Both the position numbers and the translations under genes were made by a program. Below are positions 17,797-27,394 of a stretch of DNA of 64,000 nucleotides, in pieces. Source of the stretch: Spirosoma terrae. GTDB taxonomy: Bacteria > Bacteroidota > Bacteroidia > Cytophagales > Spirosomataceae. The stretch is from assembly GCF_010435915.1 (NCBI RefSeq), contig NZ_JAAFZH010000001.1:1-64000 (forward strand), read 5' to 3'. The number at the start of each line of letters is the position of its first letter. Position 1 is the first letter of the stretch. The notes below the pieces were generated by a model. The model was not told the origin of the DNA. It was given only the letters and a program-made list of their open reading frames with translations, and did not search any database.

Positions 17797-18855
17797 TTAT
17801 TCCATTAGGAAAGGATAGTCTTGTTGCATGTACACATCTTTATAAGCTTCTGATGGATCTGGGAAAGGCGATTCATCGGCAAACTTAACAGACTCGTCAA
17901 CAATGCCTTTAATCTTCTGATCGATAGCGGCTAAATCCTCTTCGGTTGCGTGTCCGAGTTCTAAAATGCGAGCCTTAACGAACTCAATCGGATCACGACG
18001 TTTGTATTCTTCTACCTCATCCTTAGACCGATATTTCTGAGGATCAGACATAGAGTGTCCACGGTAACGATACGTACGGAATTCAAGGAAAGATGGACCT
18101 TCATCGGCACGAGCGCGTTCAGCGGCCCGGCTGACAGCTTCGTGAACCGCTTCCACATTCATGGCGTCAACTGGTTCGGAAGGCATATCGTACGCTTCGG
18201 CCAGCGTGTACAGATCCGTTACGTTCGAGGTCCGTTCTACCGAAGTACCCATGGCATAGCCATTATTTTCAACGACGAAAATAACTGGTAGTTTCCAAAG
18301 CATGGCCATGTTGAACGCTTCGTGGAAAGCACCCTGACGAACGGCACCGTCACCCATGAAACAGATACAGAGGTTACCTGTCTTGTTGTATTTCTCGGCA
18401 AAGGCAATACCAGCCCCCATAGGAATCTGAGCGCCTACAATGCCGTGACCTCCCATGAAGTTGACCGATTTGTCGAAAATGTGCATCGATCCACCTTTAC
18501 CTTTAGAGGAGCCAGTTTGCTTGGCAAATAACTCCGCCATTACGGCATTAGGATCAGAACCAAGGGCGAGTGGAATACCGTGGTCACGGTAAGCTGTGAT
18601 CCATTTATCATCTTTCGTCAAAGCAGTGTACGACCCTGACGAACCGGCTTCCTGACCGATATAAAGATGGCAGAAACCCCGAATTTTCTGTTGACCATAG
18701 AGCTGACCGGCTTTTTCTTCGAATTTGCGTTGTAGCTGCATCGATTCGTACCAGTACATATACCGCTCTTTAGGGTGCTGCGTTTTTGCAGCTGCCGGAG
18801 CCTTACCGTTCTGTTTGGCGGTTGACCGCTCGGATTTCTCTTTGACGCTTGCCAT
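17797..18855 (-). CDS. pdhA: Pyruvate dehydrogenase E1 component, alpha subunit
   Basis: The 352-residue protein is an E1-alpha thiamine-diphosphate enzyme. The TPP-binding motif runs from GDGAVRQGAFHEAFNMA to VVENNGYAMGTS. Further family blocks are GFCHLYIGQEA, YRDHG, GSSKGKGGSMH, GHGIVGAQIPMGAG and RYRGHSMSDPQKYR (phosphorylation-loop region). It joins E1-beta (not in this window) to decarboxylate pyruvate and load acetyl groups on E2. The first 25 residues form a K/S/A-rich tail not needed for the fold. It is transcribed alone, ending at a strong terminator, and is divergent from recF. Confidence 0.95.
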   Translation of the reverse strand: MASVKEKSERSTAKQNGKAPAAAKTQHPKERYMYWYESMQLQRKFEEKAGQLYGQQKIRGFCHLYIGQEAGSSGSYTALTKDDKWITAYRDHGIPLALGSDPNAVMAELFAKQTGSSKGKGGSMHIFDKSVNFMGGHGIVGAQIPMGAGIAFAEKYNKTGNLCICFMGDGAVRQGAFHEAFNMAMLWKLPVIFVVENNGYAMGTSVERTSNVTDLYTLAEAYDMPSEPVDAMNVEAVHEAVSRAAERARADEGPSFLEFRTYRYRGHSMSDPQKYRSKDEVEEYKRRDPIEFVKARILELGHATEEDLAAIDQKIKGIVDESVKFADESPFPDPSEAYKDVYMQQDYPFLME

Positions 18856-18932
18856 GAGGGAATAAGTTCAATAAAAGTCAGCAATCGCTTCTGGCGACCA
18901 ACAGAGGTCCTGTTTACCTAACAAACCGACCG

Positions 18933-18940
18933 TATCTTTG
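18933..18940 (+). promoter_or_regulatory. Bacteroidota-type promoter (TATCTTTG) upstream of recF
   Basis: TATCTTTG fits TAnnTTTG and lies 92 bases before the recF ATG, with TTTA about 17 bases upstream as a weak -33 element (18912-18916). Confidence 0.45.
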
Positions 18941-19031
18941 TTGCCAATATCAATTAGCTTACTGGGTCACTAGATGAAGTAAGCAATTAACAGCCGCGAA
19001 ATTACGCAATATAGCGTTATGCACTACACCT

Positions 19032-20132
19032 ATGCACCTGGAAAAGCTGAGCCTGACCAATTTTAAGAACTATGAAGATGTCCGGTTTGCCTTTGGGCGG
19101 CAGGTAAATGTGATTGTGGGGCCCAACGGAAGTGGTAAAACCAATCTGCTGGATGCGGTTTATTTTCTGGCTCTCAGTAAAAGTGCCTTCCAAAGTCAGG
19201 ACGCGTTAAGTATTCTGCACGATGCGGACTATTTCATCATTGACGGAATTTTTGCGGAAGAGAATAGAAACGTTCAGATAACCATCAGCCTGCAACGTGG
19301 CCAGCGTAAGGTGTTGATGGCGGATAAAAAGCCCTACGAACGTATCAGCGAACATATTGGCCGCTTTCCGGTGGTTATGGTTGCCCCAAACGATACCGAC
19401 CTGGTACGGGACCATAGCGAAGATCGTCGCCAGTTTTTTGATGGCGTGCTTTCGCAGCTGGATGCTGACTATCTTCGCAACTACCTGATGTACCAGCAGG
19501 TATTGAAGCAACGTAACAGTTTGTTAAAACTTTTTGCGGAACGAAATCAGGTCGACAACGACTTGCTCGATACGTATGATGAACCGCTGCTGGACCTTGG
19601 GCAAAAAATCCATGACCGTCGCCAGCAGTTTGTTGAGGACTTTTTGCCGGGTTTTCGTCGGCACTACGCCTATTTGAGTGAAGATCGGGAAGCCGTTACC
19701 ATTGTTTATGAGTCGGAAGTTGGGAATCCAAACTTTGCCGATGAGTTCAGGCATTTCCGTCGGCGCGACACGGTTCTGCAACGTACTACGATGGGGATTC
19801 ATAAAGATGATTATGGCTTCATGATTGCCGGACACGCTGGTGAATCGGTGCCGCTGAAAAAATTTGGTTCTCAGGGGCAGCAGAAAACATTCGTCATTGC
19901 GCTAAAGCTGGCCCAGTTTGAGCAGCTTCAGGCCGAAAAAGGAATTAAACCCATCTTATTGCTTGATGATATTTTCGATAAGCTCGATGATCGACGTATC
20001 AGTAAACTCATCCAGCTAATGGATGAAGGCGCTTTTGGACAGCTTTTTATTACGGATGCCCGGCCCGAGCGCACAAAAGAATTACTGAATAACGTACAGG
20101 CTGACGTTCGTTTTTTCCAGACGGGCGAGTAG
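19032..20132 (+). CDS. recF: DNA replication and repair protein RecF
   Basis: The 366-residue protein has the SMC-like ABC ATPase layout of RecF. The N-terminal MHLEKLSLTNFKNYEDVRF is followed by Walker A GPNGSGKT (residues 30-37), the ABC signature KKFGSQGQQKTFVIALKLAQ, Walker B PILLLDDIFDKLD and the D-loop region. RecF with RecO and RecR loads RecA at single-strand gaps. Family neighbours dnaA and dnaN are absent. It is divergent from pdhA. Confidence 0.96.
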   Translation: MHLEKLSLTNFKNYEDVRFAFGRQVNVIVGPNGSGKTNLLDAVYFLALSKSAFQSQDALSILHDADYFIIDGIFAEENRNVQITISLQRGQRKVLMADKKPYERISEHIGRFPVVMVAPNDTDLVRDHSEDRRQFFDGVLSQLDADYLRNYLMYQQVLKQRNSLLKLFAERNQVDNDLLDTYDEPLLDLGQKIHDRRQQFVEDFLPGFRRHYAYLSEDREAVTIVYESEVGNPNFADEFRHFRRRDTVLQRTTMGIHKDDYGFMIAGHAGESVPLKKFGSQGQQKTFVIALKLAQFEQLQAEKGIKPILLLDDIFDKLDDRRISKLIQLMDEGAFGQLFITDARPERTKELLNNVQADVRFFQTGE

Positions 20133-20282
20133 TATTTTCGACAAAAACTCACATTGGCTTTCTTCCTGTCTGGCTAATCCAGAGTTTGTTCATATGATGC
20201 TCTGCAACCATCAAATTCGTCGGCTTGTTGAGGTAGTTCACTCCTTTATTTTGGCCGTTCGTCACATATCTGGAAATAAGCC

Positions 20283-20318
20283 GGAAACTCTGAACTATCT
20301 TTGAGTTTCCAAAGTTCA
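20283..20318. promoter_or_regulatory. Promoter and operator-like dyad of the tetR efflux operon
   Basis: The -7 element TATCTTTG (20296-20303) is flanked by the perfect inverted repeat GGAAACTC (20283-20290)/GAGTTTCC (20303-20310). A second pair, TGAACT (20291-20296)/AGTTCA (20313-20318), overlaps it. It lies 27-62 bases before the tetR ATG and would fit autoregulation by that repressor. Confidence 0.5.
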
Positions 20319-20344
20319 GTCCGTAAAAGTTCTATTTTTTATTG

Positions 20345-20977
20345 ATGAAAGAACGAATCCTGGCGGAGACAGAACGACTATTTTGGAAGTATGGAGTTCG
20401 ATCCGTAACGATGGAAGACATCGCCAAACAGCTTGGCATCTCAAAGAAAACAATCTATCAGCATTTCACCGATAAAGAAGAAATTCTGTATCAGGTAATG
20501 CTCGATAAAATGGTTAAAAATCAATCAGAAATGGATTGTATGCCCGCCAAGATGGCTAATCCAATTGAAGAGATCCTGTCTGTAATGACAATGATACAAA
20601 AGCAGGCAGATCAGGTCAATCCTAACTTTCTAATTGATATCAGACGATATTACCCAAAAGCGTATTTGCTTTTCCGGCAATATAAAGAACAGTTTATAGT
20701 TCAGTCTATTCTTGAAAATATACAAAATGGTGTTTCTCTAGGCTTATATCGTTCAGATGTTAATCCAAGCATTATGGCTCGTTTGAGGGTCGAACAGATT
20801 GAACTTGCCTTTAATTGCGACATCTTCCCTACCAATGAATATAGCATGCTGGAAATACAGCGCGAATTGATGCATCACTTTGTTCGGGGCTTATTAACCG
20901 AGAAAGGCTTCACCATTTACAATGAACATGTTAATACTAAAAATGAGTACAACCAATCTGTCTATGAAAAGAAGTAG
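20345..20977 (+). CDS. TetR/AcrR family transcriptional regulator
   Basis: The protein has 210 residues from the ATG at 20345 (a TTG precedes it by one codon). The N-terminal helix-turn-helix is typical: RILAETERLFWKYGVRSVTM, then EDIAKQLGISKKTIYQHFTDKEEIL. The C-terminal ligand-binding part is all-helical. It is the first gene of an operon with TolC, adaptor and RND pump genes, and its end overlaps the next coding region. It is therefore probably the local repressor of this efflux system, responding to a pump substrate. Confidence 0.92.
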   Translation: MKERILAETERLFWKYGVRSVTMEDIAKQLGISKKTIYQHFTDKEEILYQVMLDKMVKNQSEMDCMPAKMANPIEEILSVMTMIQKQADQVNPNFLIDIRRYYPKAYLLFRQYKEQFIVQSILENIQNGVSLGLYRSDVNPSIMARLRVEQIELAFNCDIFPTNEYSMLEIQRELMHHFVRGLLTEKGFTIYNEHVNTKNEYNQSVYEKK

Positions 20978-22613
20978 TCGACTTCTGATTGCTGCGCTCT
21001 GTCTGTCGACAAGCTGGTTTGAAGTGACAGCACAAGTCTCCGCTCAGCCTTCAGTTGGCCAGCAGCCCACCGGTGCAGCGGCCAGCGGCCAGCAACCCGG
21101 CGCTCAGCAACCGGCCGGTACGGGCGCAGTGGTCGCTCAGCCGGGCGTAACGCCTGGCACGGGAGTGGCTGTACCGGGTCAGCCTGGTACTACTGCGGGT
21201 GCTGCTCCTGCTTTGAACCCAGCTTCAGGGCCTGTAAACCTTCAGCCTACTGTTATTTCAACGTTTAATTCGGGTCTGGGACCCGCAGTAACCGGCCTCA
21301 AATCGTCAAACCAACAATCGAATGGACAATCCTTTACACTACAACAGGCAATTGATTTTGCCATTGAAAAAAATGTCAGTATACGTAACAGCAAGCTTGA
21401 TGCTTTAAGCGCTGACGCACGGATAAAAGAAGTTAAATCGTCGGCTTTGCCTCAGATTGCCGCCAATGCTTCGCTGACCGATAACGTAATCATTCAGAAA
21501 GCTTTTTTACCAGCCAGTACGTTTGATCCAAGTGCACCCTCTGATGTATCGGTGGCGTTACCGTTTGGGGTTAGTTATTCAGCGAATGCTACGGTAAGCC
21601 TGAATCAGGTAATCTATAGTCCCAGCCTGAATGTCGGATTACGGGCGGCTGCTACGTATCGTGAGCTTGCTCAGCGGAATTTACAGGCAACAAAAGTTAC
21701 CGTAGCCGAACAGGTTGCCAAGGCATATTATGGTGTGCTGGTGGCCGTAGAACGAGCTAAATTGCTCGATTACAACATTGGGCGGCTCGATACGCTCTTT
21801 ACGGAGACAAAGGCCCTTAATCAGCAGGGATTTGTTGAAAAGCTCGACATTCAGCGACTGGAAGTGCAGGTAAATAATCTGCGTGCCGAACGCCAGAACG
21901 TTCAGAACCTAATTGAGTTGAGTTATCAGCTACTCAAGTTTCAGATGGGTTTGGGCGTGAATGACGAAATCTCGTTGGCAGAACAACTGCAGGACCGGGC
22001 TGTTGATGATTTACGTCCATTGATTTCACCAGATCCTACCTTTCGCTACCAAAGCCGGATTGAGTATTCGACGCTGGAAACACAGATCAGAATGGCGGAA
22101 CAGGATATTGAGCTGACGCAGAAAGGTTATTATCCGTCTCTGGCCGCATTTGCTAACTACGGTTATAATACGGGCCGTAATAACTTTAGCCACCTTGTGA
22201 CACAGCCCTGGCTCAATTTTGGAACCATTGGCCTAAGTTTACAAATCCCCATTTTCGATGGGTTTCAGAAACGCTACCAGATTGATCAGAAGCGTATTAC
22301 GTTGCAAAAAGCACAAAATAGTGGTGAGCTGCTACGTAACTCCATCGATCTTCAAATCCGACAGTCGAGTATTACGTTGAATAACGGTTTACAAACCCTG
22401 GAAACTCAGCAACGCAACCGCGATCTGGCACAGGAAATTGTTCGGGTGGCTCGAGTAAAATATAAAGAAGGTGTCGGGTCCAGTATTGAAATCCAGAATG
22501 CTGAAGCTTCCCTCCGCGAGGCACAAACCAATTATTTCGCTTCTCTGTACGATTTCTTAATCGCGAAAGTTGATCAGGATCGCGCATTAGGGCGGCTCTA
22601 CATAGGCAATTAA
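20964..22613 (+). CDS. TolC family outer-membrane efflux protein
   Basis: From the ATG at 20964 the protein has 549 residues; the start overlaps the tetR end by 14 bases. A signal peptide (MKRSSRLLIAALCLSTSWFEVTAQ) is followed by a low-complexity Q/P/G/A/V-rich stretch of about 75 residues. Two OEP repeats of the TolC fold come next (first from SFTLQQAIDFAIEKNVSIRN; second around YSTLETQIRMAEQDIEL). The ending AEASLREAQTNYFASLYDFLIAKVDQDRALG is characteristic. It forms the outer-membrane duct for the RND pump encoded downstream. The low-complexity linker is not part of the TolC fold. Confidence 0.92.
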   Translation: MKRSSRLLIAALCLSTSWFEVTAQVSAQPSVGQQPTGAAASGQQPGAQQPAGTGAVVAQPGVTPGTGVAVPGQPGTTAGAAPALNPASGPVNLQPTVISTFNSGLGPAVTGLKSSNQQSNGQSFTLQQAIDFAIEKNVSIRNSKLDALSADARIKEVKSSALPQIAANASLTDNVIIQKAFLPASTFDPSAPSDVSVALPFGVSYSANATVSLNQVIYSPSLNVGLRAAATYRELAQRNLQATKVTVAEQVAKAYYGVLVAVERAKLLDYNIGRLDTLFTETKALNQQGFVEKLDIQRLEVQVNNLRAERQNVQNLIELSYQLLKFQMGLGVNDEISLAEQLQDRAVDDLRPLISPDPTFRYQSRIEYSTLETQIRMAEQDIELTQKGYYPSLAAFANYGYNTGRNNFSHLVTQPWLNFGTIGLSLQIPIFDGFQKRYQIDQKRITLQKAQNSGELLRNSIDLQIRQSSITLNNGLQTLETQQRNRDLAQEIVRVARVKYKEGVGSSIEIQNAEASLREAQTNYFASLYDFLIAKVDQDRALGRLYIGN

Positions 22614-22685
22614 CATTCAAAGTTCTCGCTGTTCGACTACATACCGAGCAGCATGGATAAGACCTTTTAAAATCAATTAGTTGAC

Positions 22686-23813
22686 ATGAAACCATATTAC
22701 GCTATTGCCCTTGTGAGCCTCCTGTCAGCCTGCTCACAGGAAAATAAATCGGATCTGCAAAGCAAACGCGACGAACTCGCTCAGTTAAAATCGCAGCAAA
22801 CCGAACTGAATACCAAGATCAAAGCACTGGAAAGTGAACTGACAAAGCTAGACCCTAAAAAAGCCGAAAACACACGTATAAAAGACGTAACGGTAAGCCC
22901 TGTATCAGCCACTACGTTCCGGCATTTTGTGGAGTTACAGGGTACGATCGATGCTAAAAATAATGTAGAGGTATCGCCTAAATCGGGTGGTGTCATAACG
23001 GCCGTTTACGTCAGAGAAGGCGATCAGGTGCGGGCGGGTCAGGCTATTGCAAAAGTGGATGATCAACTGTTACGTGAATCGATTTCAGAGGTGAAAACGC
23101 AGCTCTCGCTGGCTAATACAGTATTTGAAAAGCAGGAAGCATTGTGGAAACAGCAGATCGGCACCGAGATTCAGTATTTACAGGCGAAAAATAATAAGGA
23201 ATCGCTCGAACGCCGGTTATCGACGCTGAATACGCAACTGGGCCAATCGACCGTAACAGCGCCGATTTCGGGAGTTGTTGATCAGGTACACGTTAAGGTG
23301 GGGCAGTCGGCAATGCCGGGTGTGGGTCTGGTTCGGGTTGTCAATCTGTCGCAACTGAAAGTAGTCGCGAAAGTATCGGATAGCTACTCGGGCAGTGTAC
23401 GGAAAGGCGATGCCATAACGGTTGAGTTTCCTGATATTAATCGGAGGCTGAATTCGACCATTTCGTTCGTGGCTACAACCGTTGATCCGTTGAGTCGGAC
23501 ATTCACGATCGAAGCGCCACTGCCATCCGATAAGGCATTGAAGCCCAATATGCTGGCTCGCGTAAAAATCAATGATCAGACGCAGGCAAAAGCCATTGTT
23601 ATTAATGAAAATCTGATTCAGGATACCGAAAATGGGAAGCTGGTTTATGTGGCTGTCAATGAAGGCGGCAAGAAGATAGCCAAAGCAAAAACGATCAAGA
23701 CCGGACAGGCCTACGGTGGACAAATTGAGGTGACGCAAGGGTTACAGTCGGGCGATCAGATCGTTACGGCTGGCTATCAGGATTTAACGGATGGACAACC
23801 GATCAGTTTCTAA
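22686..23813 (+). CDS. RND efflux periplasmic adaptor (membrane fusion protein)
   Basis: The 375-residue lipoprotein has the signal MKPYYAIALVSLLSAC (acylated Cys16). A coiled coil follows (about 20-60), then the biotinyl-lipoyl-like domain (VSPKSGGVITAVYVREGDQVRAGQAIAKVD), an alpha-hairpin, the second lipoyl half (TVTAPISGVVDQVHVKVGQSAMPG) and C-terminal beta-barrel and membrane-proximal domains. It connects the inner-membrane pump with the TolC duct. It sits 72 bases behind tolC and 25 bases before the pump gene. Confidence 0.93.
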   Translation: MKPYYAIALVSLLSACSQENKSDLQSKRDELAQLKSQQTELNTKIKALESELTKLDPKKAENTRIKDVTVSPVSATTFRHFVELQGTIDAKNNVEVSPKSGGVITAVYVREGDQVRAGQAIAKVDDQLLRESISEVKTQLSLANTVFEKQEALWKQQIGTEIQYLQAKNNKESLERRLSTLNTQLGQSTVTAPISGVVDQVHVKVGQSAMPGVGLVRVVNLSQLKVVAKVSDSYSGSVRKGDAITVEFPDINRRLNSTISFVATTVDPLSRTFTIEAPLPSDKALKPNMLARVKINDQTQAKAIVINENLIQDTENGKLVYVAVNEGGKKIAKAKTIKTGQAYGGQIEVTQGLQSGDQIVTAGYQDLTDGQPISF

Positions 23814-23838
23814 CTGACAATCGAAAACTCATTTTCAG

Positions 23839-26800
23839 ATGAAATTTGAAAGCTATAAAACCCTCGGATTCACCAACTGGTGTGTAGAAAACCGAACGGC
23901 GATTTACATATTCACCTTCCTGATCACTATTGGTGGGTTGTTTGTGTATAACAATCTGCCCAAGGAGCAATTTCCCGACATCAAAATACCGCAGGTATAT
24001 ATCAATACGGTATACGTCGGTACGGCTCCGGCCGATATTGAGAATACCATTAACAAGCAGATTGAGAAACAGCTAAAGTCGATCTCTGGCGTTAAGCGTA
24101 TCAAATCGAATGCGTTGCAGGACGTATCGGTTATTCTGGTCGAATTTAACCCCGATGTTGAGTCGGCCGAAGCCTTGCAACGCGTTCGGGACGCTATTGA
24201 TAAAGCGAAGCCTGATCTTCCTCAAAAACTGGATGCGGGTCCTACGGCGCAGGATGTTGATATTTCGGAAATGCCGATCATGAACATCAACATGGCCGGA
24301 AATTTCTCGCTGAAACAGCTGAAAGAGTATGCCGAAGATTTGCAGGATGTAATTGAAGGTATGCCCGAAATCCGTCGTGTCGATATTGTTGGGGCGCTGG
24401 AGCGTGAAATTCAGATCAACGTCGATCTACCACGGATGCAGTCTGCCGGGCTGGCCTTTACCGATATTCAGCAAGCGATTCAGGGCGAAAACATCAACGT
24501 ATCGGGCGGTGATCTGAACGTTGATGGTGTGCGTCGGACAGTCCGTGTGAAAGGTGAGTTTACCGATGTATCACAGCTCCAGAACTTACAGATACGTACC
24601 GCAACGGGTGCTACAGTACGGCTGGGTGATATTGCGGAAGTAAGGGATAACTTCGAAGAACAGCAAGATTTTGCCCGTTTGAACAACAAGTCCGTTGTTA
24701 CGTTGAACGTTATCAAACGGGCTGGGGCTAACTTGATTTCGGCTGCTGACCGAATTGAGTTAACCATCGAGGAATATAAGGAGACGCGTTTTCCGCAAGG
24801 ACTGGATATTAAAATTACAGCCGATCAGTCGGAGCGCACCCGCGAAGAGGTAAACGACCTGATCAATACCGTTGTATTGGGATTCATCTTTGTGGTATTG
24901 GTCCTGATGTTCTTCATGGGTGTTCGGGATGCCATTTTCGTCGGCTTGTCGGTACCGCTGTCGGCACTGGTTGCGTTTGTCCTGATGCCGGTTGTTGGGC
25001 CAGTGGTTGGAGCCGCCTTTACGTTGAATACAATGGTGCTCTTTGCCTTTCTACTTGGTTTGGGGCTGGTTGTCGACGATGCTATTGTTGTGATTGAAAA
25101 CTCTCACCGCCTTTTCAACGAGAACAAGGATTGGGATATCAAACAGGCCGTAAAAGCGGCTGCTGGTGAGGTATTCGCTCCGGTATTGTCCGGTACGTTG
25201 ACCACTATTGCGCCTTTCTTCCCGCTTCTGTTCTGGCCGGGCATTGTTGGGGAATTTATGAAATTCCTGCCGTTGACGCTGATTCTGACGCTGTTTGCTT
25301 CGTTGTTTGTGGCTTATGTAATCAACCCTGTCTTTGCCGTTACGTTCATGAAGCGGCATGAAGATGACCACCACGAAGACAAGCAAACCTTTGAAGCCAT
25401 CAAGCGGCCGTTGATAATCATGACCGTTTTAGCGGGCATTGGCTATGTAATCGATCGCGGTATCGGTAACCTGTTTGTGCTTTTTATCATCCTGTATACG
25501 TTCAATCACTACGTACTGACGCCGAAACTGATTGTTCCTTTCCAGGAGAACCTGTTACCTAAGCTGAAGAATGGCTACCGGAAGTTGATTTCCTGGATAT
25601 TGCACGGCTGGCGCCCTGTATTGGCTATTGTAGCCGCCTTTGGTTTGCTGATTCTGACGTTTATTATTACCGGAATCGCCAAACCGCAAGTACTGTTCTT
25701 CCCGAGTGGCGAACCAGACTACGTATATATCTACAACGTAATGCCGGTTGGTACCGATGCCCGTGTAACGGACTCGGTGACGAAGGTGATCGAGAAGCGC
25801 GTGTTCAAGGTGCTGGATGATAGTAAGGCAACCGATATTGTCAACTCTGTGATCTCGAACGTAGGTAAAAACGCGGGCGATCCTATGAATCCCGATCGTT
25901 CTGATACTCCGCAAAAATCGAAAGTGACCATTGCCTTCAAACCCAATGAAGAACGGCACGGCATTTCGACCGATTCGATCTTGAGTAAAGTTCGTCGGGC
26001 CATGACGGGCTTGCCGGGCAGCGAAATTTCGGTAGAGCGGGAGTCTAATGGTCCACCAACGGGTAAACCAATTGCTATCGAGATTGCTGGTGAAGAATTC
26101 GATCAGTTGAAAAAGCTCGAAAAGGTGGTGCAGCAGAAAATTGCACAGGCAGGTATCCAGGGAATTGATCAGTTAAAATCCGATCTGATTACCAATAAGC
26201 CCGAGATTGTGGTTGATATCGATCGCGATAAGGCTGAGCGCGAAGGTATTTCGTCGGGGCAGGTAGCTATGGCTATCCGGACGGCTTTGTTTGGTCTGGA
26301 GGTCTCGAAGTTCCGCGACGCAAAAGACGAATATCCGATTATGGTACGTCTGAAACAGGACGACCGTAGTCAGATCGATCGATTATTGAGCCTGAATGTT
26401 GTGTATCGTGATATGGTGATGGGCGGACAACTACGTCAGGTTCCTATTACGTCCATAGCAAACATCAGTTATTCGACTACGTTCAGCCAGATCAATCGGA
26501 AGAATCAGGAACGTATCGTTACGTTAAGTTCCGACGTAGTGCCGGGCTACAACGCCAACGAAATTGTGGCTCAGATTCAGGAGGTTATTAAAGAAGTGGA
26601 CGTACCGAACGGCTATACGGTCAAGATGGGCGGTGAGCAGGAAGATCAGCAGGAAGCCATGAGTTTTTTGGGATCGGCCTTTTTAATAGCGCTGTTGCTG
26701 ATTTATCTGATTATGGCTACTCAGTTCAACTCGGTCGTGAAACCACTGATCATTTTCGTTACGATCCTATTCTCGCTGATTGGGGTACTACTCGGTTTCG

Positions 26801-27273
26801 TGATCTTCAATAAGGATTTTTCGGTGATTATGTCGGGCGTGGGTATTATCGCGCTGGCCGGTATTGTCGTCAAAAACGGGATTCTGCTGATTGAGTTTAT
26901 TGAAGAATTACGCGGTCGTGGCGTTCCACTTCGCGAAGCCATTATCGAAGCGGGTGGTATTCGGCTAACGCCGGTATTGTTAACTGCGTCGGCCGCTGTA
27001 CTGGGTCTTATTCCGCTGGCATTCGGGATTACGGTTGATTTCGTTGGTCTGTTCCGTGATTTCAAACCGCATGTAATCATCGGTGGCGATAGCTCTGTTT
27101 TCTGGAATATTCTGGCCTGGACCATCATTTTTGGTCTAACCTTCTCGACTGTTCTTACGCTCGTGATTGTGCCCTGTATGTACTGGATAAACGAACGTAT
27201 CCGGATGAAATGGTTTGGTAAGAAAGACCCCGCCCTGGAACAGAAAAAACAGCTGGAAGAAGAGTTAGTCTAG
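23839..27273 (+). CDS. RND efflux transporter permease (AcrB/MexB type)
   Basis: The 1144-residue protein has the RND layout: TM1 (AIYIFTFLITIGGLFVYNNLP), a large periplasmic porter domain, TM2-6 with the proton-relay segment LGLGLVVDDAIVVIENS, a second TM and porter half, and TM8-12 (LIYLIMATQFNSVVKPLIIF; LAGIVVKNGILLIEFIEELR; GIRLTPVLLTASAAVLGLIPLA). It expels small amphiphilic compounds using the proton gradient. An insertion after TM6 (about residues 505-555, histidine-rich HEDDHHED then two hydrophobic stretches) makes it longer than AcrB. The operon ends at a 27-bp stem terminator. Confidence 0.95.
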   Translation: MKFESYKTLGFTNWCVENRTAIYIFTFLITIGGLFVYNNLPKEQFPDIKIPQVYINTVYVGTAPADIENTINKQIEKQLKSISGVKRIKSNALQDVSVILVEFNPDVESAEALQRVRDAIDKAKPDLPQKLDAGPTAQDVDISEMPIMNINMAGNFSLKQLKEYAEDLQDVIEGMPEIRRVDIVGALEREIQINVDLPRMQSAGLAFTDIQQAIQGENINVSGGDLNVDGVRRTVRVKGEFTDVSQLQNLQIRTATGATVRLGDIAEVRDNFEEQQDFARLNNKSVVTLNVIKRAGANLISAADRIELTIEEYKETRFPQGLDIKITADQSERTREEVNDLINTVVLGFIFVVLVLMFFMGVRDAIFVGLSVPLSALVAFVLMPVVGPVVGAAFTLNTMVLFAFLLGLGLVVDDAIVVIENSHRLFNENKDWDIKQAVKAAAGEVFAPVLSGTLTTIAPFFPLLFWPGIVGEFMKFLPLTLILTLFASLFVAYVINPVFAVTFMKRHEDDHHEDKQTFEAIKRPLIIMTVLAGIGYVIDRGIGNLFVLFIILYTFNHYVLTPKLIVPFQENLLPKLKNGYRKLISWILHGWRPVLAIVAAFGLLILTFIITGIAKPQVLFFPSGEPDYVYIYNVMPVGTDARVTDSVTKVIEKRVFKVLDDSKATDIVNSVISNVGKNAGDPMNPDRSDTPQKSKVTIAFKPNEERHGISTDSILSKVRRAMTGLPGSEISVERESNGPPTGKPIAIEIAGEEFDQLKKLEKVVQQKIAQAGIQGIDQLKSDLITNKPEIVVDIDRDKAEREGISSGQVAMAIRTALFGLEVSKFRDAKDEYPIMVRLKQDDRSQIDRLLSLNVVYRDMVMGGQLRQVPITSIANISYSTTFSQINRKNQERIVTLSSDVVPGYNANEIVAQIQEVIKEVDVPNGYTVKMGGEQEDQQEAMSFLGSAFLIALLLIYLIMATQFNSVVKPLIIFVTILFSLIGVLLGFVIFNKDFSVIMSGVGIIALAGIVVKNGILLIEFIEELRGRGVPLREAIIEAGGIRLTPVLLTASAAVLGLIPLAFGITVDFVGLFRDFKPHVIIGGDSSVFWNILAWTIIFGLTFSTVLTLVIVPCMYWINERIRMKWFGKKDPALEQKKQLEEELV

Positions 27274-27277
27274 TGGG

Positions 27278-27347
27278 TTAAAAAGCAGCGAAACAGCACA
27301 GAATATGCCGAATGGTAGTGATTCTGTGCTGTTTCGCTGCTTTTTAA
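27278..27347. terminator. Strong hairpin terminator of the efflux operon
   Basis: Perfect 27-base arms (27278-27304 and 27321-27347; core GCAGCGAAACAGCACAGAAT) enclose a 16-base loop, with A5 and T5 tracts at the ends. It can act on both strands, and is exceptionally long for a terminator. Confidence 0.9.
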
Positions 27348-27394
27348 ACTATTGTTGTGACGGCCATGTTGTCATACATCGATTAAAAAACTAT

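Noticed and set aside
20922..20963. Earlier ATGs (20922, 20943) for the TolC gene
   Set aside because: They increase overlap with tetR and place extra residues before a typical signal peptide.
27305..27394. Upstream ATG (27305) for the metallophosphoesterase
   Set aside because: It lies in the loop of the efflux operon terminator; the ATG at 27395 directly starts the first membrane segment.
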